DNA of 64,000 nucleotides from Epiperipatus broadwayi (Eukaryota > Onychophora > Udeonychophora > Euonychophora > Peripatidae), in contig JAQFVV010000049.1 in the NCBI GenBank assembly GCA_028023455.1, positions 5,011,149-5,075,148 on the forward strand, read 5' to 3'. The translations under genes were made by a program, and so were the position numbers. Of this stretch, positions 12,310-27,281 are shown one piece after another (within the stretch, counting starts at the first letter, position 1; each line of letters opens with the position of its first letter). The notes below the pieces were generated by a model. That model was not told the DNA's origin and made no database searches. It worked only from the letters and a program-made list of their open reading frames with translations.

Positions 12310-15300
12310 TGTGACAGCATGGAAAATAGAGGATCCTCATTGGGTGCCAATAGAGGTTAATAAAAGAATATGAGGTTACAATATCCCTCAGTTTTGTATC
12401 CATTTGTAATTGTACATCACATTAGGGCTGAATTATGAGGAGATGAAAAACCATCATCATCCCCCAATGAACAAAATTTAATTAAATATAAAAAATGAAA
12501 GATCAGCACAAAACTATAAGTTCACAAGCATTACACAAAAATAATAATCATTCATCATCATGACTGATCAAAAATAAAAATATATCAACAGTCAATCTTG
12601 TGACTGCATTTAAATGTGATCCACTATATACCAGGCTAATTATTTAGCCACTGCCAAACATAGGGCAGGAATACAAATAATAATTATCTGGATCCACATA
12701 CTTAGGTCCTATTCCATCAAAATAAAAACAATAAGTCAAGTAATGCTGGGATACAGTAACATGTTGATTATCATCAATGCCCTGGTCATTTAGTACCCTT
12801 AATATACTGGTCAACTATAACTAATTTTTTAAAGAAAGAATTAAACTGAAATATAGTGCATATACATTAAGTATATCTCTTGTGTAATTGCAAGGTTTAC
12901 CATATTATCAGTAAATAGTTTTATTGGGATCATTTAAAAAATTCCTAGAACATTAAGCTATCATAAAATATTCACACCCACTGCACTTTATGAAACAGGA
13001 ATTTAATAGAATAAAAAATTGAGAGTTAAAAATATTTTAAAAACAATTATTTAATAACTAATTGATTAATAATAAACAAAAAAATGACATAATATGAAAT
13101 TTTAAACATTCATTTCATCAAAAAATATATTTTCATAAAAATTATATTACCCAATCAGTTGATTTATATTTGTAAATTAACTTTTGAATTAATTGTTATT
13201 TCTTTAAAATAACTAAAACTTAGTAAAACAACATTTTCAAAATCAAAGGTAACAAACAATCTTTGATTTAGCTTAATCAACCTTTTGTTAAGTTTTTAAG
13301 AGGGAAAATGAATGAAAATAATAAAAAAACATGTTCCTAAAAAAACCCATTAAATTTTCTAAAACTCTTTCATAATTTTGAAGAAAAAATTGATTGGATT
13401 AAAAAATATATATGTTTGACAATTTGAAAACATTAGTAAAAGTATTTAAAATTATTAATTCTTACAAAAAAATAGTACTTTTTTATAAAAAAAATTCTAT
13501 TTTTTTTTATTAATAAAAATACAGGGTGCATACACAAAATACCCTCAACCATAGTTTTATGTTTTTTCTGCAGAGTTCTTCCCAATTATAATTTTCAGTT
13601 TTTCCAATAGTGTTTTTATTAATGGCACCTACCCATGAACATGATTCATTTGATCTTTTTCTGATATGCAGTATTTCATTTCTAGATTAACAACATCCAA
13701 ATTTTATCCATTTTCTTTTAATAAATTTCCTAGGTTGGACTAAGACAGACATAGACTTGTGCTTTTGGTTGGAGACAAAGTTAAAAATTACTTTAGGGGT
13801 AACTTCTTTTTCTCAACATTTTTATTTTAGTGAAGGCAGATTACATGGAAGAAGATGATATCTAGCTTTTAGATAAATTTAGCACATGGTTTTTATTGTG
13901 CAAATCATTTTTATGGCTAAACTCATAGTATGCTAAAAGATTGACTAAAACTTCTAATGCTCTATGCAATAGCTAGGTAAAAATGTTTGATTTTTTATTG
14001 TTTATTAGCTGTATTAATACATGATTGCTCTTTCTTCAACAGCTAAATTAGGACTTATCTACTTCTTATCAGACACTTGGATCTTTTGACTTATTCATCT
14101 CTTATTTTTTAGAACAATCTTCTCTAAAATCCAATCACAATATATCTCTAACATGATAATTTTGATAACAACCAATTAAATACATTTTTATAAATACAAT
14201 TGTCCAGGTATTTTTCCTTTTTAAACTTTGATAATAAAAACAATTCAAGAACTTAAATTAACATTATAAAATTCTTGACATTCCTTTTTAATTAAAAAAA
14301 AATTACAAAACAGAAACAAGATAATTAGTTAATTGTACTGATCTGATTTTTATCTCGGAAGAAAGCTAAAGAGAAAAGAAAAAAAAATTCTAACTAATTA
14401 AAATTAAAATTTTCCAAAAGTATTAAAATCTTTTTTTTATTTTTAAAAATACTATTAAAAATAAGATTTTATCTCTCTTTTAAGGTTAAAATAAATATCT
14501 ATTAAACAATTTACAAAAAGGGGGAAATTTATAGTTTAATTTAAAGTTACTAATTAATTGCAATTACTGAAGAGAAAGTTAAAAAATACATTATTTTATA
14601 GTCTTCTCCCTTTATTACAATTATTTATAACTTATTAAAGTATTCCCATATTAAAATATTATTATTATTTAACAAATTTAATGTTTGATAATTTTCATAC
14701 TATCACTTTGGGACTTAATATATGCATGGAAAAAAATAAATATTATTTCCCCCATAATTTAAATAAGCCTAAATTGAACTTGAGGAATATGCTTCCAACT
14801 ATCTAATTATTTTTAATGCAGCCATGTATCCACCTAATTAGAATATATTTATTTTTAATGCAGCCATGTATCCACCTAATTAGAATATATATATATAATT
14901 CTACATTTATATGACTTTTAAACCCTTTAATAATTTAATTTATTTTTATCACTTTAAATACTCCATTATAATTTAAATTATGCATTAATTAAGTATAATA
15001 TAATTATACTTTTTTTAAAATTTATATATTTTTAACATAATTATACCTTTTTCAACTCTTAACATTAACTGAATCAATTTTGGATTGTTTTATATTTTGA
15101 TAATAACTACATCTATGAATATATTTTTTACAGTTACATCTTATTTTAATTTTCAATCTAGATATATTTATTTAATAAATAAAGAATGTTTTTATATAAA
15201 TAATGTTTACTGTCTTGAATCTTTATTTAAATTTGATCTATATATGTTTAATTATGATAGCATTTTTTATTTTTATTATCTGCTTGTTGCTATAATTAAT

Positions 15301-15561
15301 TATTTTACAATGCCTTTTTTAAATTTATGTCCTCTCTATAATGAATATAAATAAATAAATGATCTTTTATCATATTTGTGTTTGGCTTTATCAAGTATAA
15401 AATGATTGTTGTTTTGCCTCCATAATTGTTTTTGATATTGTTAGTTTAAGGTGTTTTACATTTAATTTTATATACTCCAATCATACAACTTTGTATATTT
15501 TCATTAATTTACATTCACTAGAAACAGGATGCAAATTTAAAAATGATATTTTTAAAATGAC
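12310..15561. other. Anonymous AT-rich DNA with a 45-bp tandem duplication
   Basis: No gene recognised. The sequence TTATTTTTAATGCAGCCATG plus the following TATCCACCTAATTAGAATAT is present twice in tandem at about 14808-14892. The open frame at 15085-15354 has chance-like composition. Confidence 0.5.
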
Positions 15562-18192
<2,631 letters not shown>

Positions 18193-19974
18193 GAAAAAAT
18201 GAAGATGCATTCATAATCATAAATATTTTGATTTAAAAACATTATTTTATAAAAATATTCTTTGCTAATTAAAAAAAAAAATATATAGATTAAAAATTAA
18301 AATAAAATATAATTTTTATAGATGCTCATAGAGCAAGTTAATTTAAAATTATAAAACAATTTAAAAATGTTTCAGTGAAAGTGATTAAATAAAAAAAATT
18401 ATAAGTTTTGAAAAAAGTAGAAATATACAATTATACTATATGTTAATTAATTAAAGCATGGTTAAAACTATAATGGAATAATTAAAGTGATAAAAATAAA
18501 TTAAATTATTAAAATGTTTACATGTTGTACAAATGTAAAATTATATACATATATATAAATAAGATACTTGAGTATTAGACCTGCTGCACCTTTTCACATT
18601 CATATCAATCTTCTGATAACATAATTTTGTGATCTGACCAAAATAACATGGACACGGATCTTGTATATGATATTTTTCACAACTTTGCAAAAACAGTAAT
18701 GTGTACATGGATCTTGTACACAATATTGTCACAAGATTTATAAAGTTATCGGCAGGTTGATATGACTGTGAAAAGTTGTAGCATAATCTGATACTTGCTC
18801 CATGTTGCAGGACTAAAAATACCATTTTTATACAACTAAACGTATAAAATATGGTCAGAATGCTATTAGAAAAACATTTTTTAAAAAAATACTGATTTGC
18901 ACTTGCACACAACTAAAACTATAAAATATGGAGGGGACTTGCATATACAACTTTTACATGATATCGGATAACAAAAAGTATAAAATTTATAATGATATAA
19001 TAATAGTTTATGGAGTAAAATTTACATTTATAATTAGCTTATTTGAATATTTGCATATATTTTACTATACATTTTATGAAGGCTATGGATATGAGGCATG
19101 GATCCTCAAAAACGTTAAGCCAACAAACTTTGATAATAATTTATATATTATTCTTTATTAACAATTATAAATAAATGTTTTTTGTTACATAATATTCGAG
19201 AAGTAAAACTATATTTATTTATAACAATTATAAACATATATGAATTTGAGCAGCAAATCACTATTAAAAATAATATTTAAAAAAAAAATGTTGATTTGCC
19301 ATACACAAATATGTACAACTTTCACATGAAAAACTAACATTTATAACAATATATAAAACTATTTTAAAATACAGACAATACAATCACTAAATTAATTTAA
19401 CTTTTTTCAATATTTTTTAAAACAAAATTTTACCAAAAAAAAAAAATGAACAAATAAACAAAAAAAAAACAAGTATATTTTTTCACTCCCCTCCCCCCCA
19501 AAAAAAAATATGTAAAATACGATAAGCCATTATCCAAGTCCCAAATATTACTTTAAATATAGACAAAACATTCACTAAATTATTATTTTTTTAAATATTA
19601 TTTAGAAGAAAAAATAAAATACACACATATGCTAATTACCATGTAATATATAACAGAATTTGTTACATTGAAACAATTTGGCATTTTATTTTTTGATCCA
19701 AAATGGAGATCTCAATTGAAAAATTTCCCCTCCAAAATGGAGTTTTACAATAAATGTGGTTGTGCAATATATCCGAAACTGAATGAATTTTCCACAGAAA
19801 TGCTAATAAACAAACTTTTTTTTTAAATAAATGCAAATGAAGAACAAGATTGAAATAAAAATGTATTCAAAGATCAAAAATGCATAAGCTGTTGACTAAA
19901 AAAAGGACTGAAAATGTTGAAATATCAAAAAAACAAAAAAAAGAAATATAAAAAATATTAATAAAAGAAAAAAC
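18193..19974. other. Anonymous AT-rich DNA with local internal repeats
   Basis: At 18540-18930 short phrases recur: CATGGATCTTGTACACAATA resembles an earlier phrase about 65 bp upstream, and ACTATAAAATATGG at 18915 resembles ACGTATAAAATATGG at 18840. The open frames at 18541-18912 and 18928-19161 span this and have no recognisable domain. Confidence 0.4.
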
Positions 19975-19995
19975 ACACAAATACTTCTCTATAAA

Positions 19996-20041
19996 GCTGC
20001 TTTAATATTTCAACTAGCAGGCTCCTTTTCATCACAAACAA
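19996..20041 (-). ncRNA. Hammerhead-like terminus of PLE copy 1, decayed
   Basis: On the minus strand the order is TGATGA (complement of 20029-20034), a damaged stem II, GAAA (complement of 20008-20011), TATT, then AAAGCAGC. The C that should precede TGATGA is G, and stem II no longer pairs well. The matching element in copy 2 (26198-26241) has intact core bases. Confidence 0.5.
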
Positions 20042-20719
20042 CAGAAAAATGGCTATTTTCAGAATTTAAACAAATAAAAAATTAAAAAAATTCACATATC
20101 AGATAAGAAAATTCTATATCTTAAAATTCTTTCTTTATAAATCTTTTTTTAAAACTTTTTTAAAAAAATTTCCTTACAAAATATCTTATAACACAATTCC
20201 TTATACAACAATTCTTATCAATCAAACAACTGATAAATATCTCATACTTATTGTTTTAAAACAAAAAGAAATAGTTATTACATTTTTATAAAATTCTTTA
20301 TAAAATACTTAAAAATTTTACAAAACCCTAAAAAAAAAAAAAATCCAATACAAATTACAAATTACTTTACAAAAACAAATTAAAAATTACTTTACTACAT
20401 ACATGTGCAATATAAATGACTCTACACAAAACTTTTGTACAAAAAATTACAAAAAAACATATATATATATATAAACATACCTATACTATTATATATAAAA
20501 AATCACTGCACATATTTTACTACTCCATATATAAAATAAAAAAATGAGCAATAAAAATAGAACACTAAAAGGCAGTTCTCCAAGGCACAGAAAAAAAGTA
20601 AATCCCTAGAAAGGTAGGTAATTCAAGGATGTAATAGTACCTATATTCACATTCTTTACCATGAGCATGTAACATCTTCATATTAAAAATACAGAATTTT
20701 TTCTTTTGCTTCCTCTCTC

Positions 20720-20989
20720 TCATAGGAAAATATTATCCTCCATTATAACCATTCTTAAATCATCAATTGAGTGATCAGGTAAATTAAAATGTTTAGAAAT
20801 TGGTTTGTCTTCATTTTTATATAAAACATCTAATCTATGGTTGGTTATTCTAATATGTAAACTATTTGCTAACTCATCTATGTAATGACTACATTCTATT
20901 AAATATATTAAAGTCATACTTTTACAAATGATATAGTTGGGAATATATAATTTAAAATCATGAATTATATTCCCCTGAATGTTTTTCAT
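20720..20989 (-). pseudogene. PLE copy 1 GIY-YIG endonuclease fragment
   Basis: An 89-aa frame containing LIYLIECSHYIDELANSLHI, RITNHRLDVLYKNEDKP and SKHFNLPDHSIDDLRMVIME. This is the single-strand-nicking GIY-YIG domain that ends PLE proteins. YIG is replaced by YID here, whereas the same place in copy 2 (about 25092) keeps YIGES. The Arg of RITNHR is retained. Confidence 0.8.
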
Positions 20990-21367
20990 AACAATAATAT
21001 GTTAGCATATTAGACATCTTTTACTCTCACATGAAAAATATCATTTTTCTGACCCAAAATTAGTACTAAAATCTGTTCTTATGAGTCTATTCCTAAGTGT
21101 CTTAAATCTGCAATATAGAATTATAAGGTAGATAGGAAAAAACAACCTCAGATAATCTGTGGAATTGAATATATTAAAATGTTTCCATTATATTTGATTA
21201 ATATTAGTTAAATCATCATTAAAGGCAAGAACCAGTGGTGTATCTATCTATTGACTATTTTTTTTATAAGCCTAAAAAAGTTCATTTCTGTCAACTCCTG
21301 AAAACTTTACCACTTCCCTATCTAACAGTGCTTTAGGATATTTCATATTGATAAATTTATTAAACAA

Positions 21368-21507
21368 AACTTTACTATTTTTTTTTTTTTTTCATATGCC
21401 ATAGCATCTGCCGGGACGCAAACCCACACCCGTCTGCAACCAACTACTTGCTTGCATGGCGGCTACGATACCTCTCGGCTAACAACGCAAGACAACTTTA
21501 CTATTTT
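21368..21507 (-). mobile_element. tRNA-derived SINE nested in PLE copy 1, with TSD
   Basis: Minus-strand element, body about 21381-21493. Read on the minus strand it has an A-box-like TAGCCGAGAGG near the 5' end, a B-box-like GGGTTTGCGTCCC, then GCATATG and a poly(A) tail (the poly-T at 21377-21392). AACTTTACTATTT repeats on both sides (from 21368 and from 21494), indicating a target-site duplication. The tail resembles that of the other two SINEs but the tRNA head differs, so it is a second tRNA-derived family sharing the 3' end. Confidence 0.72.
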
Positions 21508-21706
21508 GTTGAAAAAAATCCCTCATCACTGCAAATTCTTTTACTCCTTAAAACCTGACTGTAGGGTATATTAATCTTTAAGTGCTTAGGGTAAATTACT
21601 ATAAAAATGTAGACAACCATGACTATTAGTTTATTTCCAATATATATTAGTACTAAAAATATTATAACTATAAGTAATCTGAATAACAAGAAAATGTGCC
21701 ATTGTT

Positions 21707-22197
21707 TTAGAAAAATTCATTGAAAATTGTATATTTTTTATTAAAATTATTTATGTAATCAAAAAATATATAAAGTTCTTCTTCATTGTTGACCAAATTA
21801 TCATCTATGTATCTCAACCAAGTATGAGGTTTAAGTAACACTTCAATTGAGCCATAAATATGTTGGCACAATTTGGTGCACTTTTTTTTCTCATTGCTGC
21901 TTTTGTAAATAATATGTAGAGTTAAAATCAAAATAGAATATTCTTTAAGATTAAAGTTATTAATTCAGTAATAGTTATAATTTGGTGCTGATAATATTTC
22001 TTGTTTTCCAAAACAGAGTTAATAGCTTTAATTCCATCCTCATGAGATATATTAGTATATAATGATGCAATGTCTAGTGTCACTAAATAACAGTCACTTA
22101 TTGGTAGAGATTTGACATTTTTAAAAATATAAATAAAATGGATTATATGCTTAATATAAGTCTTGAATGATTGGAGGAATACCATGTATAAGACCAT
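21707..22197 (-). pseudogene. PLE copy 1 reverse transcriptase core
   Basis: Two overlapping frames: 21928-22197 carries block A (SDCYLVTLDIASLYTNISHE) with the first catalytic Asp, and 21707-21931 carries block C (TWLRYIDDNLVNNEEEL) with the YIDD catalytic pair. A frameshift of one base separates them. Product would reverse-transcribe the element RNA at a nicked target. Confidence 0.82.
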
Positions 22198-24405
22198 TTA
22201 CATATGCTGAAATCTTTTCAGTAGGACAACCAATGCTTGTTACTATAGGATAACCAGGATCACCAGATTTATGAATCTTGGATAGAATATAAAACTTACC
22301 GGGTTTATTTGTGTTGGGTAATAAAAAAATATATGTATCTCTATCAAGTAAACCTCATACTTTCTTATCCTTCCAGCTGGAAAGCCTGAGTCTAAATAAT
22401 TTATTAACAATAGCTTGTGTTATAGGTTTACAAAAATTCCTATCATTTAAAAGATGCAAGGCCTTATTCATGATCCCTATTCATAATTACTATTGTTTCT
22501 CCTTTATCAGCTGGGTTAATAATAATGTCTTCTCTCTTTTCTAAATTATATAAATGCATTTTTTTCATCTAATGTTAAATTGTTCTTATTTTGCTAATGA
22601 TGTTTCAGCTTAATTTCTTTAATAATATTCTGATAAACTTTATCAATATATGTATCAAGTAAAATGTTTCTCTGAAAAATTTCATAAAAAAATAAATCAT
22701 TGGTTCAGAAATACAGAAGATTTTTCTAAGAAGTCAGAGTGGTTTTTTTTTTTTACAGAAAATAACTATTCTATATTTGGTAAGTTCCTTGATAATCTTA
22801 ATGTATCAAATGTATCTAATACAGTTAAGGTTTTGGATATGGATGTTGTTCAATAATTTACACCATTATTGTAGAGCTAACATTAAAACAATTCAATTCA
22901 CCTAATAATGACGATGTATCAATGATTCATATGTCTAGTAACTCTTCCACATATAATTATAACCTTCTGGAAATTCAACAGTTCAATGCATCTAAAGTAT
23001 ATTACTGGATCTAGTTAAAAAAGAGGACAATAATATTATTAATTTATCTGATGCAATACTTAGTGATGCAGAATGTTTATCATTGAGTAAGGGTTTATCT
23101 TTTTGCATAGCAGCCTAATCTTACTACCAAAAATATGAATTTAAAATACAACAGGATTTGGATAATTTTACCAGGTGGTATATATTAAGATAATTTTTTG
23201 GTAATAATGAATGCAATAACATTAATAAAATACAATCTGACTGGCTGCCTCCATATCAGAGAAACATTTTACTTGATGTATATATTGATATATTGATAAC
23301 ATATATCAGAATATTATTAAAAAAATTAAGTGAAAACAACTCAAGAAATATAAGAGCAATTTAACATTAGATTAAAAAAAAGTGCATTATATACTTTAGA
23401 AAAAAAAAAGATATTATTATTTAACATGCTGGTGAAAAAGGAACAATAGAAATTTATGAATAAGAATATTTACATGAATAACACTTTATTTTTTTAAATG
23501 ATAGGAATTTTATGAACTTATAACACAGGTTATTGTTAATAAATTATTTACAGGTGTGCTTTCCAACCTGAAGAATATGAAAGTGGAGATCTACTTCATA
23601 GAGATATGTATAATATTTTATTACCAAACACAAATAAACCCAGTAAGTTTTAAATTCTATTCAAGATTCATAAAGCTGGTTGTTCTGGTAGACCTACAGT
23701 ATCAGGCATTGATTGTCCTAAAAAATTTTTTCAGCATATGTATATGGACTTACATATGATATTATTCCATCATTCGAGTCTAATGTTAAAGATACAACCC
23801 ATTTCCTTTCTATTTTAGAAAATATCAAATCTCTTCTACCAAGTGATTGTTATTTAGTGATACCAGACATTATAACAGTGTATACTAATATACCTCATGA
23901 GGATAGAATTAAAGCTATTAATTCTGTTTTGGAAAACAAGGAATATCATTAGAACCAAATTACAACTATTACTGAATTAATAAATTTCATCTTAAAGAAT
24001 ATTCTTTTTTGTTCTTAAATCTATATATTATTTAAAAAATAAAGTACTGCAATGAGAACAAAAATGTCACCCAGTTATGCCAACATATTTATGGCTCAAT
24101 TGGAGTGCTCTATACTTAAAAAGGCTAGACTTAAACCTCATACATGGTTGATATATATAGAGGATGATTTGGCCATACAATGAAGAAGAACTTCATACAT
24201 TTTTAATTACTTAATTAATTTTAAATGAGGCATTTATTTATATAGTGCTATGTTTATAAATTGTAATAAACTAAAGATTAGCCTAGCAACCTAATGTACA
24301 TGTGCTTTTTAGGAATGTTAATAATAATAAATGAATACTTTCATTTCCAATTTTCAATGAATTTTTCTAAAACTGTGGCATAATTTCTTGAGTTTCAGAT
24401 TACTA

Positions 24406-24477
24406 ATTGTAATAATATTCTTAGTACTAATATATATATATATATATATATATTAGTACTAAGAATATTATTACAAT
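24406..24477. repeat. Perfect 72-bp palindrome with (AT)n centre
   Basis: The arm starting ATTGTAATAATATTCTTAGT reads identically on the opposite strand ending at 24477. It lies inside PLE copy 2 and can extrude as a cruciform. Confidence 0.9.
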
Positions 24478-24989
24478 ACATATATATATATATATATATA
24501 TAGGTAGCCAACTGATAGTCATGATTATAGTAATCACCATAAGCACTTAAAGATTAATATCCCATACAGTCAATTTTTAAGAATTAAAATAACTCACAGT
24601 CATGAGAGATTTTATGACACATGAAAAAAATAACAAGGTTTTATATAATAAATTTATCAATATGAAATATTGTAAAGCACTGCTAGATAAGGCAGTAGTA
24701 AAATCTTCAGAAGTTGACAGTTAGGAACCTCTTTGGTCTAAGAAAAGAAATAGTCACTTGATAGGGACACCACTAGGTCTTACCTTTAATGATGATTTAT
24801 CTAATATTAACCGAATATTAAAAAACATTTTAATATATTAAATTCCACAGATTAACTGAGATCTGTTTTTCCCTATCCAACAAAAATTGTATATTGTAGA
24901 TGCGAAACACTTAAAACTCATAAGAACAGATTTTAGTACTAATTTTGTGTCAGAAAAGGGTTGTTATGAGAATGGTTCAGAGGAATATC

Positions 24990-25350
24990 ATTCATGATTT
25001 TAATTGATATATCCCCAACTATGTCAATTGTAAAAGTATGAACTAAGTATATTTAATAGAATGTAATAGATACTTGAGTTGTTATATATAGGTGAGTCAG
25101 AAAACAGTCTACAAATTAGAATAACTAATCATAGGTTTAATGTTTTACATAAAAATGAAGACAGACCAGTTTCTAAACATTTTAATTTACCTGATGATTC
25201 GATTGATTGTTTAAGAGTGTTTATATTGGAGGATAATTTTTTTTTCATGAGGTAAAAAAGCAGAAAGTTTTTTATTTTTAAATTTAAGATTTTACATCTT
25301 CCTGGTAGGAATATAAATATAGGTACTATCACATTCTTGAATTAACTAGT
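24990..25350 (+). pseudogene. PLE copy 2 GIY-YIG endonuclease remnant
   Basis: Read in frame from about 25092 it gives YIGESENSLQIRITNHRFNV, then LHKNEDRPVSKHFNLPDDSI. The YIG and the conserved Arg are both present. The upstream half of the domain is interrupted by stops. Confidence 0.7.
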
Positions 25351-25620
25351 TTCCTAAAGATTTGTTTCTTTTTATTTCTTAGAGAACTGTCTCTGTGTTC
25401 TACTTTTTATTGCTCTATTACTTGTTTTTTATTTTATTTTAAATGTCAACTAGTAAAATATGTATAGTGATTTTATATATATAATAGTATATGTATGTTT
25501 TTATATATACTAATCTATGTATGGTTTTAGTTTTTTTAAAATAGTTTTTTTGAAAGAGTTTTCTTGTAATTTTTTTGTGCAAGATTTTTGTATAGAGTCA
25601 TTTATTGTACATACATGTAT

Positions 25621-25851
25621 TAAAGTAATTTAAAACAGAGCAAAACTCTCCATACAGTATTGCCACCTGTGCTAAACAGAGTAATCAATGTATGCCAGAA
25701 GGCTTGTGCATAAAATCGCTATCTAATGCCTTCTGGCATCCATTGATTACTCTGTTTAGCACAGGTGGCAATACTGTATGGAGAGTTTTGCTCTGTTTAT
25801 CAACAATTAATGTGCTTATAGGAAATGTGATCATGTGATGTAAAGTAATTT
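25621..25851 (+). mobile_element. Family A retrozyme-like insertion, palindromic, 11-bp TSD
   Basis: TAAAGTAATTT occurs at 25621-25631 and 25841-25851, flanking a 209-bp insert. The insert begins as the reverse complement of the family A 3' half (GAGAGTTTTGCTCTG end) and after about 100 bp switches to the same sequence in direct orientation, ending GTGATCATGTGATG. The two arms of about 70 bp pair almost perfectly. This truncated copy lacks the hammerhead. Confidence 0.85.
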
Positions 25852-26197
25852 CTAATTTGTGTTTGTAAGCAATTTTTGTTGGTAATTTTTTTATTTTTGT
25901 AGGGTTTTGTTAAGAATTATAAATATTTTATAAGAATTTTATAAAAATGTAATTACTAGGGTTTTTTGTTTTTGTTTTAAAACAATAAATATGAGATATT
26001 TATCAGTTGATTTGATTGATAAGAATTGTCTTATAAGAAATGTGTTATAAGAGGAGATTTTGTAATGAAAGTTTTTTTAAAAGAAGATTTATATAAAAAA
26101 AAAGAATTTTAACCTATAGGAATTAATTTTGTTTTCTGCTATGTGAACCTTTGTAATTTTTTTTAATGTTTAAATTCTCGCAGTAGCCATTTTGCTG

Positions 26198-26241
26198 TGC
26201 TTTCTGATGAAAACCAATCTGCTGGTTGAAATATTAAAGCA
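26198..26241 (+). ncRNA. Hammerhead ribozyme variant at PLE copy 2 terminus, stem III minimal
   Basis: Core CTGATGA (26204-26210), stem II AACCA/TGGTT (26212-26216 with 26223-26227, loop ATCTGC, one unpaired A before it), GAAA (26228-26231), TATT in place of a proper stem III, then AAAGCA (26236-26241) pairing perfectly with TGCTTT (26198-26203) as stem I. Hammerheads with stem III reduced to a few bases are known from PLEs and are thought to cleave as dimers. Location at the PLE end fits. Activity is inferred. Confidence 0.7.
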
Positions 26242-26265
26242 GCTTTATAAAGAAGTATTTGTATA

Positions 26266-26864
26266 TATATACTAAAAATATAAAACAAAATCAATCAAAA
26301 ATAAGAATAAAATAAAATTTCAATGTTTATAAAATTATTTAAAATGTATAAGAATATATAATTGCTGAGATCACTACAAATTTGTATTCTTTAACATCTG
26401 TAATATATAATGTATTATATATAAATATGAATAGATTAAAATGTACTAATTGTATAATCTGAAGCAGTCATATATTTGTGTATGTGCATATACATATATG
26501 GTTCATGTATATATTGTTACCATAGTTATAATTCTAAGGCATTTAAAAAAAATAATGTAAAAGAAAATTTAATTTATTATGAAATTTAATTCTATAATGA
26601 AATTTAATATTGTTATGAATAGACATGTGTGAGTACAGGGGAGGGCTCAAGTCAGCAAAAAAAAAATTAACTAATAATTAATTAAAATCAACTGATGATT
26701 AAAATAATGTATGAATTAAAACCTAATTATTGAATTTATATTTTAATGTATCACTGTCATTACAGTAAATATGACAAAAAATGTAATTACCATAAGAGAT
26801 TAGATAAAACCAAAGGTATTCAGAATTTAATAAAGAAAAATGCAATTAGTAAAAATTTGAAGTT
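26266..26864. other. Anonymous AT-rich DNA
   Basis: No feature recognised between the PLE terminus and the retrocopy. Confidence 0.5.
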
Positions 26865-27281
26865 AAACTAGATCAAAATTTCCCATGATTACAGAGATGT
26901 CCTATTTATACAAAATGCCATAAAGTCAGGTATTTTTTCAAAAATCAGACTATGTTTTTTTTCTTTTGCAATCTGACTTGTCAGATGTAAATACGTTTTC
27001 AGTGACTCAAATCTAAATATATTGGAATACTTCATAAAGCCTTTAAAAGGGTTTTGCCTCAGAGATCGCATGTTAGCCTCCGAATGGCTACATATGGAAT
27101 CCTGGACATTGGTGAATTTTACAGGACTAAATTTTCCATAGACTTTTAAATGAAATAACCATCTCTCCAATAGATTAGAGACCCCTAGCTCCACAGTTTT
27201 AAGACAATCAGGTTTTCTGCAATTTTTTGTATCTAAAGTTTTAATAAATATATTTTTGAAAAAAAAAACTAGATCAAAATT
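26865..27281 (+). mobile_element. Poly(A)-tailed retrocopy with 16-bp target-site duplication
   Basis: AAACTAGATCAAAATT occurs at 26865-26880 and again at 27266-27281. Between them is about 385 bp ending AATAAA (27243-27248), some ten bases more, then a run of A's. These are the marks of a reverse-transcribed polyadenylated RNA in plus orientation. Composition is richer in GC than the surroundings. I recognise no protein in plus-strand frames, so it may come from a 3' untranslated region or a non-coding RNA. The 101-aa open frame on the minus strand (26889-27194) is antisense to the inferred transcript and is probably fortuitous, although it is longer than most chance frames here. Confidence 0.8.

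Larger units (their letters stand above)
19975..22682 (-). mobile_element. Penelope-like element, copy 1 (5'-truncated, minus strand)
   Basis: Reads leftward from the junction at about 22682 to a terminus near 19975. In order: the block just before RT (KPGKFYILSKIHKSGDPGYP and a following SIGCPTEKIS; about 22200-22320), RT block with LVTLDIASLYTNISHEDGI (within 21928-22197), RT catalytic block LRYIDD (within 21707-21931), GIY-YIG domain (20720-20989), and a hammerhead-like terminus at 19996-20041. Frames are broken by several stops and by a SINE at 21381-21493. RT plus GIY-YIG in this order is diagnostic of PLEs. Its 5' part is missing relative to copy 2, to which it is joined head to head. 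Confidence 0.85.
22683..26265 (+). mobile_element. Penelope-like element, copy 2 (plus strand)
   Basis: Begins at the head-to-head junction and keeps sequence 5' of what copy 1 has. Near 23040-23105 it reads LSDAECLSLSKGLSF, the conserved N-terminal block of PLE proteins; RT-flanking KPSKF and KIHKAGCSGRP lie near 23636-23700; RT block A is degraded (YTNIPHEDRIKAINSVLENK near 23880-23940); GIY-YIG is at about 24990-25350 with YIGESENSLQIRITNHR; the terminus with the hammerhead is at 26198-26241. Many stops. A family A ribozyme repeat sits inside it at 25632-25840. Confidence 0.8.

Noticed and set aside
12420-12470. Possible hammerhead (GAGGAGATGAAAAACCATC)
   Set aside because: No CTGANGA core and no stem II or stem I pairing.
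25621-25851. CRISPR-like or hairpin regulatory structure
   Set aside because: The long inverted repeat is explained by a palindromic family A insertion with TSD.
26889-27194. 101-aa open frame on the minus strand
   Set aside because: It lies antisense within a segment whose TSD, AATAAA and poly(A) show plus-strand retroposition, so it is most likely fortuitous.
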